DNA from: Shewanella sediminis HAW-EB3
Lineage (GTDB): Bacteria > Pseudomonadota > Gammaproteobacteria > Enterobacterales > Shewanellaceae
Assembly: GCF_000018025.1 (NCBI RefSeq)
Contig: NC_009831.1
Location: 3,534,001 to 3,598,000 of the forward strand
Length of the DNA: 64,000 nucleotides
Reading direction: 5' to 3'
A model generated the notes under the pieces. It made no database searches. It was not told where the DNA came from and worked only from the letters and a program-made list of their open reading frames with translations. How positions within the stretch are numbered: the stretch's first letter is position 1; every line of letters begins with the position of its first letter. The translations under genes and the position numbers were made by a program. Below are positions 27,926-35,697 of the stretch, in pieces.

Positions 27926-28845
27926 TACAGCTCTCCTTTCACTGACGGCTTATCAGCTATGTCACTGGAGTTTTCTAAAGGTTTTTCAAACGTACCTAAA
28001 CCCAGCGAGCGTACATCATCCCAATCGCTATTTTTAGCAGCCTCAAAACTTTTAAGGCCCAATACATTTAGCACTTCAGCACCTTGGGAAGATGATGATA
28101 ACTCGACAAAACCTTGTCTAAGTTCCTCAACAATACCTGCCGGAACTCTTGGATGAACGGCAATGGCATGAGGGGTATAACCCGGGGTCTCCCATAAAAC
28201 TCTAAGTTGGCTTGTCGTCGCCTTATCCATCGTCTTGAAGGTTCTTTTTACTCCCCCTCCGGCATCTACCAAGCCCTGCGCCACCGCGAGGTAAACAGAA
28301 TCATGAGAACCGACATATTTAACCCGATTCTCAAGCCCTCTTACCTTTAAGTTTGCTCTGGGGAGAACACTGGCGGCAAAGGCCGCGGGCGCGGGAAAGA
28401 CTACATCTTTATTATTCAAATCATCGATAGTGAGGATAGGTGAGTCTTTGCGAACCACAATAATGCCTTTGATCTGCTTACCTTTCTGCTTGACCAAGGC
28501 TTGATAACCGGGAGCTTCATGAAATACCGTGTAGTGGTAGGGGTTCATATAGGCGACATCGTATTCACCCGAAGCGAGCCGCTTTTCAAAAGTTGGAATG
28601 TCCGGCGCCGTTGCAAATCGCAAATTGAAATTTGCATTTTGCGACAATTCAGCCAACACCGGAGACCATAAGCGCGCGAGTGTGCTAGCAGCCTGCTGGG
28701 GAACAACACCAAATGTTATCGTGCGAGGAGCACCTAACTCATTGCTATTGTGTGAATGTTTGTCATTTTCACCATAAGCACTTCCAGTGACACTCAACAA
28801 ACATGATAGAAACAAAACCTGGACACTGAACTGTGAAATTTTCAT
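27925..28845 (-). CDS. PhnD-like periplasmic substrate-binding protein, probable sensor partner of the hybrid kinase
   Basis: 306 residues with a Sec signal (about 1-25, ending SAYG). The core, TFGVVPQQAASTLARLWSP, YDVAYMNPYHYTVF and DSVYLAVAQGLVDAGGG, is the phosphate/phosphonate ABC transporter binding-protein family (PhnD-like, PF12974). No permease or ATPase genes are adjacent. Instead its stop overlaps the start of a membrane hybrid kinase, so I infer it is a ligand-binding subunit of the sensor, as LuxP is for LuxQ. The ligand is unknown. It is the first gene downstream of a sigma-54 promoter. Confidence 0.85.
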   Translation of the reverse strand: MKISQFSVQVLFLSCLLSVTGSAYGENDKHSHNSNELGAPRTITFGVVPQQAASTLARLWSPVLAELSQNANFNLRFATAPDIPTFEKRLASGEYDVAYMNPYHYTVFHEAPGYQALVKQKGKQIKGIIVVRKDSPILTIDDLNNKDVVFPAPAAFAASVLPRANLKVRGLENRVKYVGSHDSVYLAVAQGLVDAGGGVKRTFKTMDKATTSQLRVLWETPGYTPHAIAVHPRVPAGIVEELRQGFVELSSSSQGAEVLNVLGLKSFEAAKNSDWDDVRSLGLGTFEKPLENSSDIADKPSVKGEL

Positions 28846-28881
28846 TTTGCATATCCTTAGCAGTCGGTATTCCTATACAGG

Positions 28882-28898
28882 AGCAAAGCTTATGCCAA
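28882..28898 (-). promoter_or_regulatory. Sigma-54 promoter for the phnD-like/hybrid kinase/activator operon
   Basis: On the minus strand, TTGGCATAAGCTTTGCT gives GG-N10-GC with TTGGCA at -24 and TTGC at -12. The predicted start is about 27 bp upstream of the PhnD-like gene. If real, the activator operon is autoregulated. Confidence 0.7.
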
Positions 28899-29091
28899 AA
28901 CAACACAATTCAAGCTTCGTCTTAAGTCCCTTTAACTGACCTCCTCCTTTCAAGGAATAAATCATCAGGAAAAAGTAGAATCAAAACCAGAACATACCCA
29001 AACGTTCGAGATGAAACTGCCAGCCTCTTTTAAAGGTGACTCTAATTTGAAACTTTTAAGAGAGACTCGATAACCAATATGAATGACGTGT

Positions 29092-29104
29092 TTGCATTTT
29101 GCAA
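29092..29104. promoter_or_regulatory. Perfect LuxO/SypG-type palindrome in the divergent regulatory region
   Basis: TTGCA-TTT-TGCAA, a perfect inverted repeat identical to the known Vibrio LuxO operator form TTGCA-N3-TGCAA. It lies about 100 bp upstream of the rightward sigma-54 promoter and about 195 bp from the leftward one, so one enhancer could serve both. The remainder of the 409-bp divergent gap is AT-rich with no gene. Confidence 0.7.
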
Positions 29105-29200
29105 TAAGGTGGGAGTTTTTCACTTTTACAAAACATACCACCGTCCTCCGCAATGATTATTTGTCTTTTTAATACAGTGCGATACAAAAAACCATCAATA

Positions 29201-29217
29201 GAGGCATGTACTTTGCT
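29201..29217 (+). promoter_or_regulatory. Sigma-54 promoter for the receiver-PP2C gene
   Basis: GAGGCATGTACTTTGCT has GG-N10-GC with GGCA at -24 and TTGC at -12. The predicted transcript would begin ~28 bp before the ATG at 29255. Confidence 0.7.
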
Positions 29218-29254
29218 TATCTCACCTCGTGTCTCTATTTAATGAGTGGAAACT

Positions 29255-30667
29255 ATGACAATGGTTATGGAAGAGTCTGCGACTTCATTTAGGCTGCAAA
29301 CAGAAGGCCTCTCCGTCCTTGTGGTTGAAGATACTCACAGTGAACGCTGCTTTATCACACACTTATTAGAGATGATGGGATTAAAAGTAACAAGCTGTAG
29401 CAGTGGAGAGGAAGCAATCGAGTCATATCAACAAGAAAAGGCTGACATGATTATCAGTGACTGGAGGATGCCTGGAATGACCGGACCTGAGCTCTGTCAA
29501 TATCTGAAAAACATTGATCCAAGCCTTTACATTATTCTACTGACAGCCAATAACCAAACTAAACATACAGTTATCGGCATTGAATCCGGTGCCGATGACT
29601 TTCTGACGAAACCCTTTATCCCAAGCATACTCAAAGCCAGAGTATTAGCCGGCGCGCGCATTGTGAACATGCAGCGTCAACTTGAAAACAGAAACAGTGA
29701 ACTCAATACATCCCTGACAAAGGAACAGGCCTACCTGCAGCAGATACAGAAAGATATTGATAGCGCCGCTAAATTGCAAGGCTCGCTGCTTCCGACTTCA
29801 AGCACACTACAGAACGGCTGGAAACTTGCCACTCAATTTCAGCCGGCACAAGAACTTGCCGGTGATATATTTCAATGTCTGGAGATCGATGACTCTCATC
29901 TGGGATTTTACCTCTTAGATGTTACAGGTCATGGGATCGCAGCCTCAATGCAGAGCTTCACCTTAGCTCAAAGGTTAAGTTGTAATAGCTGTGATTGGGC
30001 GAGCCTGGATCCCGCGCTCATTGTCACTCAACTAAACGCTGACTTTGAAGATCCTGAACATTCAGGCAGGTTTGCTACGTTAGTGTTGGGGGTTGTTAAT
30101 ACGACTAGCGGCAAAGTTAAGTTAACGATTGCCGGCCACCCACTTCCCATACTGATTAAAGGGGATGAAACAGAGGTAATGGATCTCATTTCCGGCATAC
30201 CATTAGGCATAGATAGCCATTACCATTATGAGTTCAACACCTTTCTTCTAAGCCCTGAGCAGCAGCTACTCCTGTATTCCGATGGTCTATACGAATGTCG
30301 TCACCCCTCTTTTGGTGAGTTTGGACAGCAAAGACTAATCAATAGTTGCAGCAAGGCACACCAACTTAAACCAGAATCATTACTTCATTATCTGGCTCAC
30401 GCCATCGATCTTTGGCAAGAAAAAGTCCCCCAGGATGACATCTCTATGATGCTGCTCTCCGTACCAAAGCTCTCAGTCTCAGGAACAAATAATCGGGAAC
30501 GCACAGTAAACTCGGCCCCTATTAATATCGATTCGGCCGATTATCCTCAGCCGTTCAAAAATGAGCTTCTGATCGATAGTGAACTGATTGATAGTGAACC
30601 TATCGTTACTGAATTAACAAGGAACAGGTTTCCGGGTAATAAATTTAGTAGCGAATCTATTAGCTAA
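29255..30667 (+). CDS. Receiver-PP2C (SpoIIE/RsbU-type) serine phosphatase, SypE-like
   Basis: About 470 residues. Receiver (about 18-135) with phospho-acceptor Asp69 (MIISDWRMPGMTG) and Lys in FLTKPF. A coiled-coil linker (~145-185) follows, then a PP2C-like phosphatase domain (~195-405) with metal-binding ELAGDIFQ, LLDVTGHGIAA and QDDISMMLL. Such proteins dephosphorylate STAS anti-sigma-antagonists. In V. fischeri SypE one protein combines this with an RsbW kinase; here the kinase is the next gene, 44 bp on. The acidic C-terminal tail repeats I-D-S-E. ATG 29255 is preferred to an upstream GTG at 29246. Confidence 0.88.
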   Translation: MTMVMEESATSFRLQTEGLSVLVVEDTHSERCFITHLLEMMGLKVTSCSSGEEAIESYQQEKADMIISDWRMPGMTGPELCQYLKNIDPSLYIILLTANNQTKHTVIGIESGADDFLTKPFIPSILKARVLAGARIVNMQRQLENRNSELNTSLTKEQAYLQQIQKDIDSAAKLQGSLLPTSSTLQNGWKLATQFQPAQELAGDIFQCLEIDDSHLGFYLLDVTGHGIAASMQSFTLAQRLSCNSCDWASLDPALIVTQLNADFEDPEHSGRFATLVLGVVNTTSGKVKLTIAGHPLPILIKGDETEVMDLISGIPLGIDSHYHYEFNTFLLSPEQQLLLYSDGLYECRHPSFGEFGQQRLINSCSKAHQLKPESLLHYLAHAIDLWQEKVPQDDISMMLLSVPKLSVSGTNNRERTVNSAPINIDSADYPQPFKNELLIDSELIDSEPIVTELTRNRFPGNKFSSESIS

Positions 30668-30711
30668 AAAACCAATAAACAGAAGATATTAAGTCGGTAC
30701 TCGGAGGATTT

Positions 30712-31104
30712 ATGAATAGTATTCAATTAAATTTATCTCAAAGTGTCTGGAACAGTAATCTACTATGCCAGGAGCTGGAGCAATTTCTGCAACAAAACTG
30801 CGTACAAATTCAGCAGAGGTTTAAAGTCATCACCTGTGTGCTCGAAGCATTATCAAATGTCCTCGAACATACGGATAATCAATGCGAAGACATAGTCATC
30901 ATTATGCATTGTAATCAAGACCGCATAACCATAGATCTTTTAGACAATGCTCCCTACGCGCCTTTCGGCGATCAGATCGAATGCCCCTCTCCCTTCTCTA
31001 TCTCAGGCCGGGGATTGTGGATCATTCAAAACTGGATGGATCAGGTGAGGTTTCAGGCATCCGTGGCCGGCACACACCTTAGATTAAGTCTGTTGAGAAG
31101 TTAG
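30712..31104 (+). CDS. RsbW-like anti-sigma/STAS serine kinase
   Basis: 130 residues of the HATPase_c family. The N box (FKVITCVLEALSNVLEHT) and G boxes (IDLLDNAPYAPFG, SGRGLWIIQNWMD) are present, as in RsbW/SpoIIAB. It has a strong GGAGG site and follows the PP2C gene closely. Expected role: phosphorylate the STAS protein encoded at 32021, opposing the phosphatase. It has no fused receiver or phosphatase. A REP cluster follows, before the STAS gene. Confidence 0.85.
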   Translation: MNSIQLNLSQSVWNSNLLCQELEQFLQQNCVQIQQRFKVITCVLEALSNVLEHTDNQCEDIVIIMHCNQDRITIDLLDNAPYAPFGDQIECPSPFSISGRGLWIIQNWMDQVRFQASVAGTHLRLSLLRS

Positions 31105-31124
31105 GTTTCCTTGGTGTCGAACCG

Positions 31125-31785
31125 GCTTTGATATAAGACCGGCTTTAGCCGGGAATCGCTCTCCCCGTTATTAAAAGCTTCGCGGCTGAAGCACGCTCCT
31201 ACGAAAGACGGCTACGGCCTATTACGATACCGTGTAGGACGGGCGAATGGTTAATCGATAGTGTAGGAGCGGCTTTGATGTAAGACCGGCTGGGGGGTTA
31301 TCTCTTGTGTAAGACCGGCTTCAGCCAGGAAGGATGATAACAATACAGCCAGAAGCTCGCGGCTGAAGCACGCTCCTACATAGGGTGCAGAGAGGAATAT
31401 ATCTTGTGTAAGACCGGCTTTAGCCGGGAAGGATGATAACAATACAGCCAGAAGCTCGCGGCTGAAGCACGCTCCTACATAGGGTGCAGAGAGGAATATA
31501 TCTTGTGTAGGACCGGCTTTCGCCGGGAAGGATAATACAAACACAGCCAAAAGCTTCGCGGCTGAAGCACGCTCCTACGAAAGATGGCTACGGCCTATTA
31601 CGATACCGTGTAGGACGGGCGAATGGTTAATCGATAGTGTAGGAGCGGCTTTGATGTAAGAGCGGCTGGGGGGGATCTCTTGTGTAAGACCGGCTTCAGC
31701 CGGGAAGGATGATAACAATACAACCAGAAGCTCGCGGCTGAAGCACGCTCCTACAACGACCAAAGCACGCTCCTACGGAAAAAAT
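31125..31785 (+). repeat. REP/REPIN cluster with nested tandem duplications
   Basis: About 660 bp made almost wholly of inverted REP pairs (GTAAGACCGGCTTTAGCCGG ... CGCGGCTGAAGCACGCTCC). A ~94-bp unit recurs head-to-tail around 31310, 31404 and 31498, and a longer ~100-bp block containing CTACGGCCTATTACGATACC is repeated at about 31210 and 31584. Open frames here are REP-encoded and not genes. The cluster separates the kinase gene from the STAS promoter. Confidence 0.88.
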
Positions 31786-31790
31786 ACCCT

Positions 31791-31803
31791 TTGCATTCTG
31801 CCT
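31791..31803. promoter_or_regulatory. LuxO/SypG-type half-conserved operator upstream of the STAS gene
   Basis: TTGCA-TTC-TGCCT matches TTGCA-N3-TGCAA at 8 of 10 arm positions. It lies 97 bp upstream of the -24 element of the STAS promoter. A separate 12-bp palindrome ATTTGATCAAAT (31851-31862) lies between them. Confidence 0.5.
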
Positions 31804-31897
31804 CGCAATTTTCATTTTAACTTTTCACTTTTAAACATCACGCTAATGAAATTTGATCAAATCATATTTTTTCCCTTTAAATTCATACAAATAAACA

Positions 31898-31915
31898 TTG
31901 GCCTAAGTTGTGCAA
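31898..31915 (+). promoter_or_regulatory. Sigma-54 promoter for the STAS-OPX operon
   Basis: TTGGCCTAAGTTGTGCAA has exact GG-N10-GC spacing. The predicted start is about 97 bp before the STAS ATG. In V. fischeri the SypG-dependent sigma-54 promoter likewise lies before sypA. Confidence 0.75.
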
Positions 31916-32020
31916 TCAAGCTTGTATAAGTAAAAATCTTATATAAGCAAAGAACGAATAATTAGAAATGTAAGTAAGCATAAACACGATAAATATCAGC
32001 GACTCTCTAAGGAGCTTAAT

Positions 32021-32362
32021 ATGAAATTCTCACCATTAGCGCTCGACAATGCCTGTTTAATTACACTCCCGAAAGAGATGGTGATGTCACAGACTCCCAC
32101 TCTCAGGGCCGCAATCACACGTCAAATTGAAGCGGGTTGTAATAAACTCGTGTTGGACCTACATCAGGTTGAATATATCGACTCCAGCGGCCTGTCCATT
32201 TTAGTCTCCGCACTGAAACTCACTCAGAAGAAAGCAGGAGAGATCATTCTTCTCTCTCCATCTGCGGGGGTGCGCGCATTGATCGAACTCACACGACTAC
32301 ATCAGATATTCACCATCTATGAGGACGAAGCCGCCGCAATAGAGCATATCTGTGAGTTGTAA
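32021..32362 (+). CDS. SypA-like STAS-domain anti-sigma-factor antagonist
   Basis: 113 residues, a single STAS domain. The phosphorylation loop LDLHQVEYIDSSGLSIL places serines at 55 and 56; Ser56 is in the usual SpoIIAA/RsbV position and has the same number as the regulatory serine of V. fischeri SypA. It should be switched by the RsbW-like kinase and receiver-PP2C phosphatase encoded just upstream. Its target is unknown; in syp, SypA acts below transcription in biofilm formation. It has a strong AAGGAG site and its own sigma-54 promoter. A heptamer repeat and OPX gene follow. Confidence 0.85.
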   Translation: MKFSPLALDNACLITLPKEMVMSQTPTLRAAITRQIEAGCNKLVLDLHQVEYIDSSGLSILVSALKLTQKKAGEIILLSPSAGVRALIELTRLHQIFTIYEDEAAAIEHICEL

Positions 32363-32380
32363 GCTTCCAGGTTCGAAACC

Positions 32381-32437
32381 CTAATACCTTAATACCTGAT
32401 GCCTGATGCCTAATGCCTAATGCCTAATGCCTTAATT
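32381..32437 (+). repeat. Short heptamer tandem repeat between the STAS and OPX genes
   Basis: Seven- and eight-base units CTAATAC, CTGATGC (x2) and CTAATGC (x3) follow each other directly, ending in CTTAATT. The tract lies in the 125-bp gap before the OPX gene. Confidence 0.75.
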
Positions 32438-32487
32438 AATGAGCTGGATAGCACTAAACTTAAAAAGTTTTAACAAGGAGTTACCAT

Positions 32488-33807
32488 ATGTTTTCTAATT
32501 TTATTCAGCCATTTAAGGTAGACCTCCTACTAGTCATTTTTAGCCTTTGCTTTATGCTTTCAGGATGTGTCACTCCTACGCTGACTCAAGAAAACGATCT
32601 ATGTCATCAGCCAGCCAATGCAGTAAACAAGAGTGCAGTAAACAACAGTGCAGTTAAAAACAGCACAAAGGTAGAGGCTAAGCCTTGCCACTATTACGAT
32701 AGCTCCACACCCTATGTGAGAAGAAGATGGCAAGATGACTCGACAGTTCTCGTCAATAAAATGGAGTCTGATCCCACTTCAAACTCCTTAGAAAACGAAG
32801 GGCCGGGTCTACAAACCGACTTAAAAGCGCAATTTAACGTCTTAAACCTCTCCAGTGGCGACAGACTCAATATCGAGATCTTAAACGGTGAGGAGTTTAG
32901 CAGTGAAGTCGAGGTCAACGCCGATGGCTTTATCTACCTCCCCTTTATTCCGGCAATCAAGGCACGGGGATTAAAGATTGAATCATTGAAGGTCAGTATC
33001 AGACAGTTATTGATCGATGAGCAGTTAATGCTTGCCGGAGCCATCAGGATAAGCATTACCCCGCTAAAATGGGCGCCGATCGAAGTCAGCGTCTCAGGTG
33101 CGGTATTTGAACCCGGCACTCACTTTATCAACCATAAATCAGACACCGAGATCACCGATGATAATGGCGGCCATACCGGAGATCAGGCTTCGGGGCGGAG
33201 TATCGCTTCGGCCTTAAGATCATCGGGTGGGATCAGTCCGGACGCCGATATCAAGGCCATTACAGTGACCCGTGGCGAGCAAACAATCACCCTGGATCTA
33301 TCGGGAGTCATCTATGGTAGCTCGACTCCTCACCTGACGTTAATGGCTGGTGATCATATTCATGTACCTCAGCTAAATCAGTTTAATGATGAGCTGGCGA
33401 GACCTTCACAAATTACGGCTCCGGGGATCAGAGTATTTATCTCCAACCTGACTCAGCCCGCCAGCAGTAACTCACAATCGGCAGTCGATACTGAAGCCAC
33501 CCGCTTTCCCTACGGAACTCGCCTGCTCAGCGGCGCCATAGGTGCAAACTGTATCGGGGGCGCGCAAAGCACCAACGCGAGCCGACACGTTATTTTGATC
33601 ACAAAAAACCCGCTCACCAAACAGATCGATGTTGTCGAACGGTCACTGGATAACTTAATGGTTCATTCGTGGAAGCCCAACATGAACCCTATCTTGCTGC
33701 CCGGCGACGGTATCGCCTGTTACGACTCTGGGATCACCAATATCCGGGAGATTGCCAAAACTTTCACCGAAATATTACTGCCAGCAACCTTACTCGGCCT
33801 ACTTTAA
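32488..33807 (+). CDS. Polysaccharide export outer-membrane lipoprotein (OPX/Wza-like)
   Basis: 439 residues. A lipoprotein signal with lipobox LSGC (Cys near 27) is followed by an Asn/Ser linker built from 5-residue repeats (KSAVN, NSAVK). The poly-export domain (~110-195) begins LSSGDRLNIEILNGEEFSSEVEVNADG, and SLBB-type domains follow (VSVSGAVFEPG; LRSSGGISPDADIKAITVTR). A hydrophobic C-terminus may span the outer membrane. It would form the export channel for the EPS, corresponding to SypC. The ribosome site AAGGAG is strong. The chain-length gene follows after 34 bp. Confidence 0.88.
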   Translation: MFSNFIQPFKVDLLLVIFSLCFMLSGCVTPTLTQENDLCHQPANAVNKSAVNNSAVKNSTKVEAKPCHYYDSSTPYVRRRWQDDSTVLVNKMESDPTSNSLENEGPGLQTDLKAQFNVLNLSSGDRLNIEILNGEEFSSEVEVNADGFIYLPFIPAIKARGLKIESLKVSIRQLLIDEQLMLAGAIRISITPLKWAPIEVSVSGAVFEPGTHFINHKSDTEITDDNGGHTGDQASGRSIASALRSSGGISPDADIKAITVTRGEQTITLDLSGVIYGSSTPHLTLMAGDHIHVPQLNQFNDELARPSQITAPGIRVFISNLTQPASSNSQSAVDTEATRFPYGTRLLSGAIGANCIGGAQSTNASRHVILITKNPLTKQIDVVERSLDNLMVHSWKPNMNPILLPGDGIACYDSGITNIREIAKTFTEILLPATLLGLL

Positions 33808-33841
33808 CTCTTGATAGATATCGGTTCCAAGGATGAAGAAG

Positions 33842-35251
33842 ATGAAAAACAAACATCACCCAAGCCAGCTTCTCTGGTTAAAAAGAGCCGCGATTAAGGG
33901 CAGCAGCTTGCCTGTTAATGCGCGTCGCTGGGTGTATATAAAAACAGCATTAGCGGCTCTAACACTGATCTGGACACTAGCGATCATTGCGATAGCGAAT
34001 ACTCCCGCACGTTTTGTCAGTAAGTGGACACTTATCCTGCCGGGCGCCGGAGCAGGAGCATTAGTCAGCTTAGACAGTATAGGTCAGGCCACCAGCACAA
34101 GCAGCTCTCCCTACTTAAGCTCGGCCATCGACCCCAGAGAGAATTATAAGGCACTGTCGATGAGCCAGATCTTACTCGATGCCGCCGCCAAAACCGTAAA
34201 GCTGACACCTCAGGCCATGGGAAAGCCCAAGTTAAAGCTGCCAAATCAAACGGGATTGATGCAGTTCAATATCAGTAGCACTACGGCACAAGAGGCACAG
34301 GATAAGGCGTGGGCGCACTACCACAGTTTACAGGCACTGCTGTCTCAACTCAGAGAAGATGAGATTAATCAAAGAGAGAATGGGATCAAGATGGGCATCG
34401 ATGGGTTTGCCACTAAGGTGAGCCAGAGTCAGGCAAAGATACTCAACTTTCAATCTCAGATAGGACTGGTATCACTGGATCAATTTAAGGAGCTTGCGCT
34501 CACAATAGAGAGGCTCAGACACAGTAAGGTTAATATGGTCTCTAAGTTACAGGGCGTAATAGCAAGCCAGAAAATGCTGGAAATGCACCTGTCCCTTAAC
34601 GCCCAACAGGCTGCCGATCTGCTCAAGCTGAAGAATGATCAGTTGTACCAGCAGCTACTGGTGATTTATACAGAATCGACCACTACTCTCGCAGAATATT
34701 CAGGGCGTTATGGTAAGAAGCACCCCCAGATCATGACCCAAACTCAGCAACAACAAGCACTTTTTCGCGCATTAAGAAAACGCTGCAAAATTCTATTAGG
34801 TTATCAGGACGACACCCTTATGTTGATGCTGTCTGCCGATGATATCGATGGCCGGGCACAGTTAATGAAACAACTGCTCTCTGTGACTACTGAGGCGGAA
34901 GGGTTAAGCCACGAGCTCCGCTCCCTTACAGAACAGATAAACGCCTGGGACACTCGTCTGGAGGACAGTAATGATGACGCCGCAAAACTTGAAGATCTTC
35001 ACCGGGAACATCAGGTCGCCACGGCCGTATTTACCTCGGCGCTAGCTAAAATGGATGTAGGAAAAGCCGATATCTACTCGGCCTACCCTCTACTTCAACT
35101 ACTCGCTCCACCAAGTTTGCCATTGAAGGCCAACACTATGGCAAGGGTTTTAACCTTACTGGGCGGAATTGTAGCTTCCATTTTTTCACTAGCGGGTTTA
35201 AGCATCATGTGGATCAGAAAACCGATACTGCAGAAGATCTTAACGACTTGA
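33842..35251 (+). CDS. Wzz/GumC-type chain-length determinant (no kinase domain)
   Basis: About 469 residues. One membrane helix near 34-52, a periplasmic region with long coiled coils (~150-400), and a second helix near 435-458 preceded by the PPSLPLKANTM-type proline segment. It ends a few residues after the second helix, so there is no cytoplasmic tyrosine kinase domain. It likely controls EPS chain length and bridges polymerisation to the OPX channel. The ATG at 33842 has AAGGA at good spacing; one nine bases upstream is too close to it. REPs start just after its stop. Confidence 0.8.
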   Translation: MKNKHHPSQLLWLKRAAIKGSSLPVNARRWVYIKTALAALTLIWTLAIIAIANTPARFVSKWTLILPGAGAGALVSLDSIGQATSTSSSPYLSSAIDPRENYKALSMSQILLDAAAKTVKLTPQAMGKPKLKLPNQTGLMQFNISSTTAQEAQDKAWAHYHSLQALLSQLREDEINQRENGIKMGIDGFATKVSQSQAKILNFQSQIGLVSLDQFKELALTIERLRHSKVNMVSKLQGVIASQKMLEMHLSLNAQQAADLLKLKNDQLYQQLLVIYTESTTTLAEYSGRYGKKHPQIMTQTQQQQALFRALRKRCKILLGYQDDTLMLMLSADDIDGRAQLMKQLLSVTTEAEGLSHELRSLTEQINAWDTRLEDSNDDAAKLEDLHREHQVATAVFTSALAKMDVGKADIYSAYPLLQLLAPPSLPLKANTMARVLTLLGGIVASIFSLAGLSIMWIRKPILQKILTT

Positions 35252-35264
35252 AAATGTTCACCGC

Positions 35265-35560
35265 AAAAGAGGCTTAAGCCGGGAGCAGATCTCTGCGTTA
35301 TTAAAACCTTCGCGGCTGAAGCACGCTCCTACAACAGCTGAACCGCGCTCCTACAGAGGATGCAGAGAGGATTATTTCTTGTGTAGGACCGGCTTTAGCC
35401 GGGAAGGATGATACAAACACAGGCAAAAGCTTCGCGGCTGAAGCACGCTCCTACAAAGATTCGGGGCTAAAGCACCCTCCTACGTAGAGGGTATGGCCTA
35501 TTACCATACCGTGTAGGAGCGGCTTTGATGTAAGACTGGCTTTAGCCGGGAAAGATTTTG
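35265..35560 (+). repeat. REP cluster between chain-length and polymerase genes
   Basis: At least three REP pairs with stems such as ACCGGCTTTAGCCGGG and CGCGGCTGAAGCACGC, in alternating orientation. Together with the following heptamer tract they fill the 446-bp gap; no gene or clear sigma-54 promoter is visible. Confidence 0.85.
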
Positions 35561-35599
35561 TGAACATTTCATAGCTGATTCGATTCGCTGATAAATAGA

Positions 35600-35680
35600 T
35601 TCTAGGTTCTAGGTTCTAGGTTCTAGGTTCTAGGTTCTAGGTTCTAGGTTCTAGGTTCTAGGTTCTAGGTTCTAGGTTCT
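35600..35680 (+). repeat. Heptamer tract (TTCTAGG)n, about 11.5 copies, upstream of the polymerase gene
   Basis: Uninterrupted TTCTAGG repeats end 17 bp before the ATG of the O-antigen polymerase/ligase-like gene, just outside its ribosome site (AAGGG). A perfect short repeat of this length is prone to slippage, and it lies in the mRNA leader. Confidence 0.9.
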
Positions 35681-35697
35681 ACAAAAGGGTAACGCAT

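Noticed and set aside
28965..29153. A 62-codon minus-strand frame in the divergent regulatory region
   Set aside because: It overlaps the LuxO-type palindrome, has no ribosome site and no recognisable protein pattern.
28846..29245. A qrr-like small RNA near the LuxO-type regulator
   Set aside because: The sigma-54 promoters here are followed within ~30 bp by start codons of protein genes, and no Qrr-like stem-loop with terminator is visible.
31251..31763. Open frames on the minus strand reading ...SFPAKAGPTQ... repeatedly
   Set aside because: They are translations of REP elements; the same peptide recurs at every REP cluster (also 36882-37252, 39929-40114, 54768-54950).
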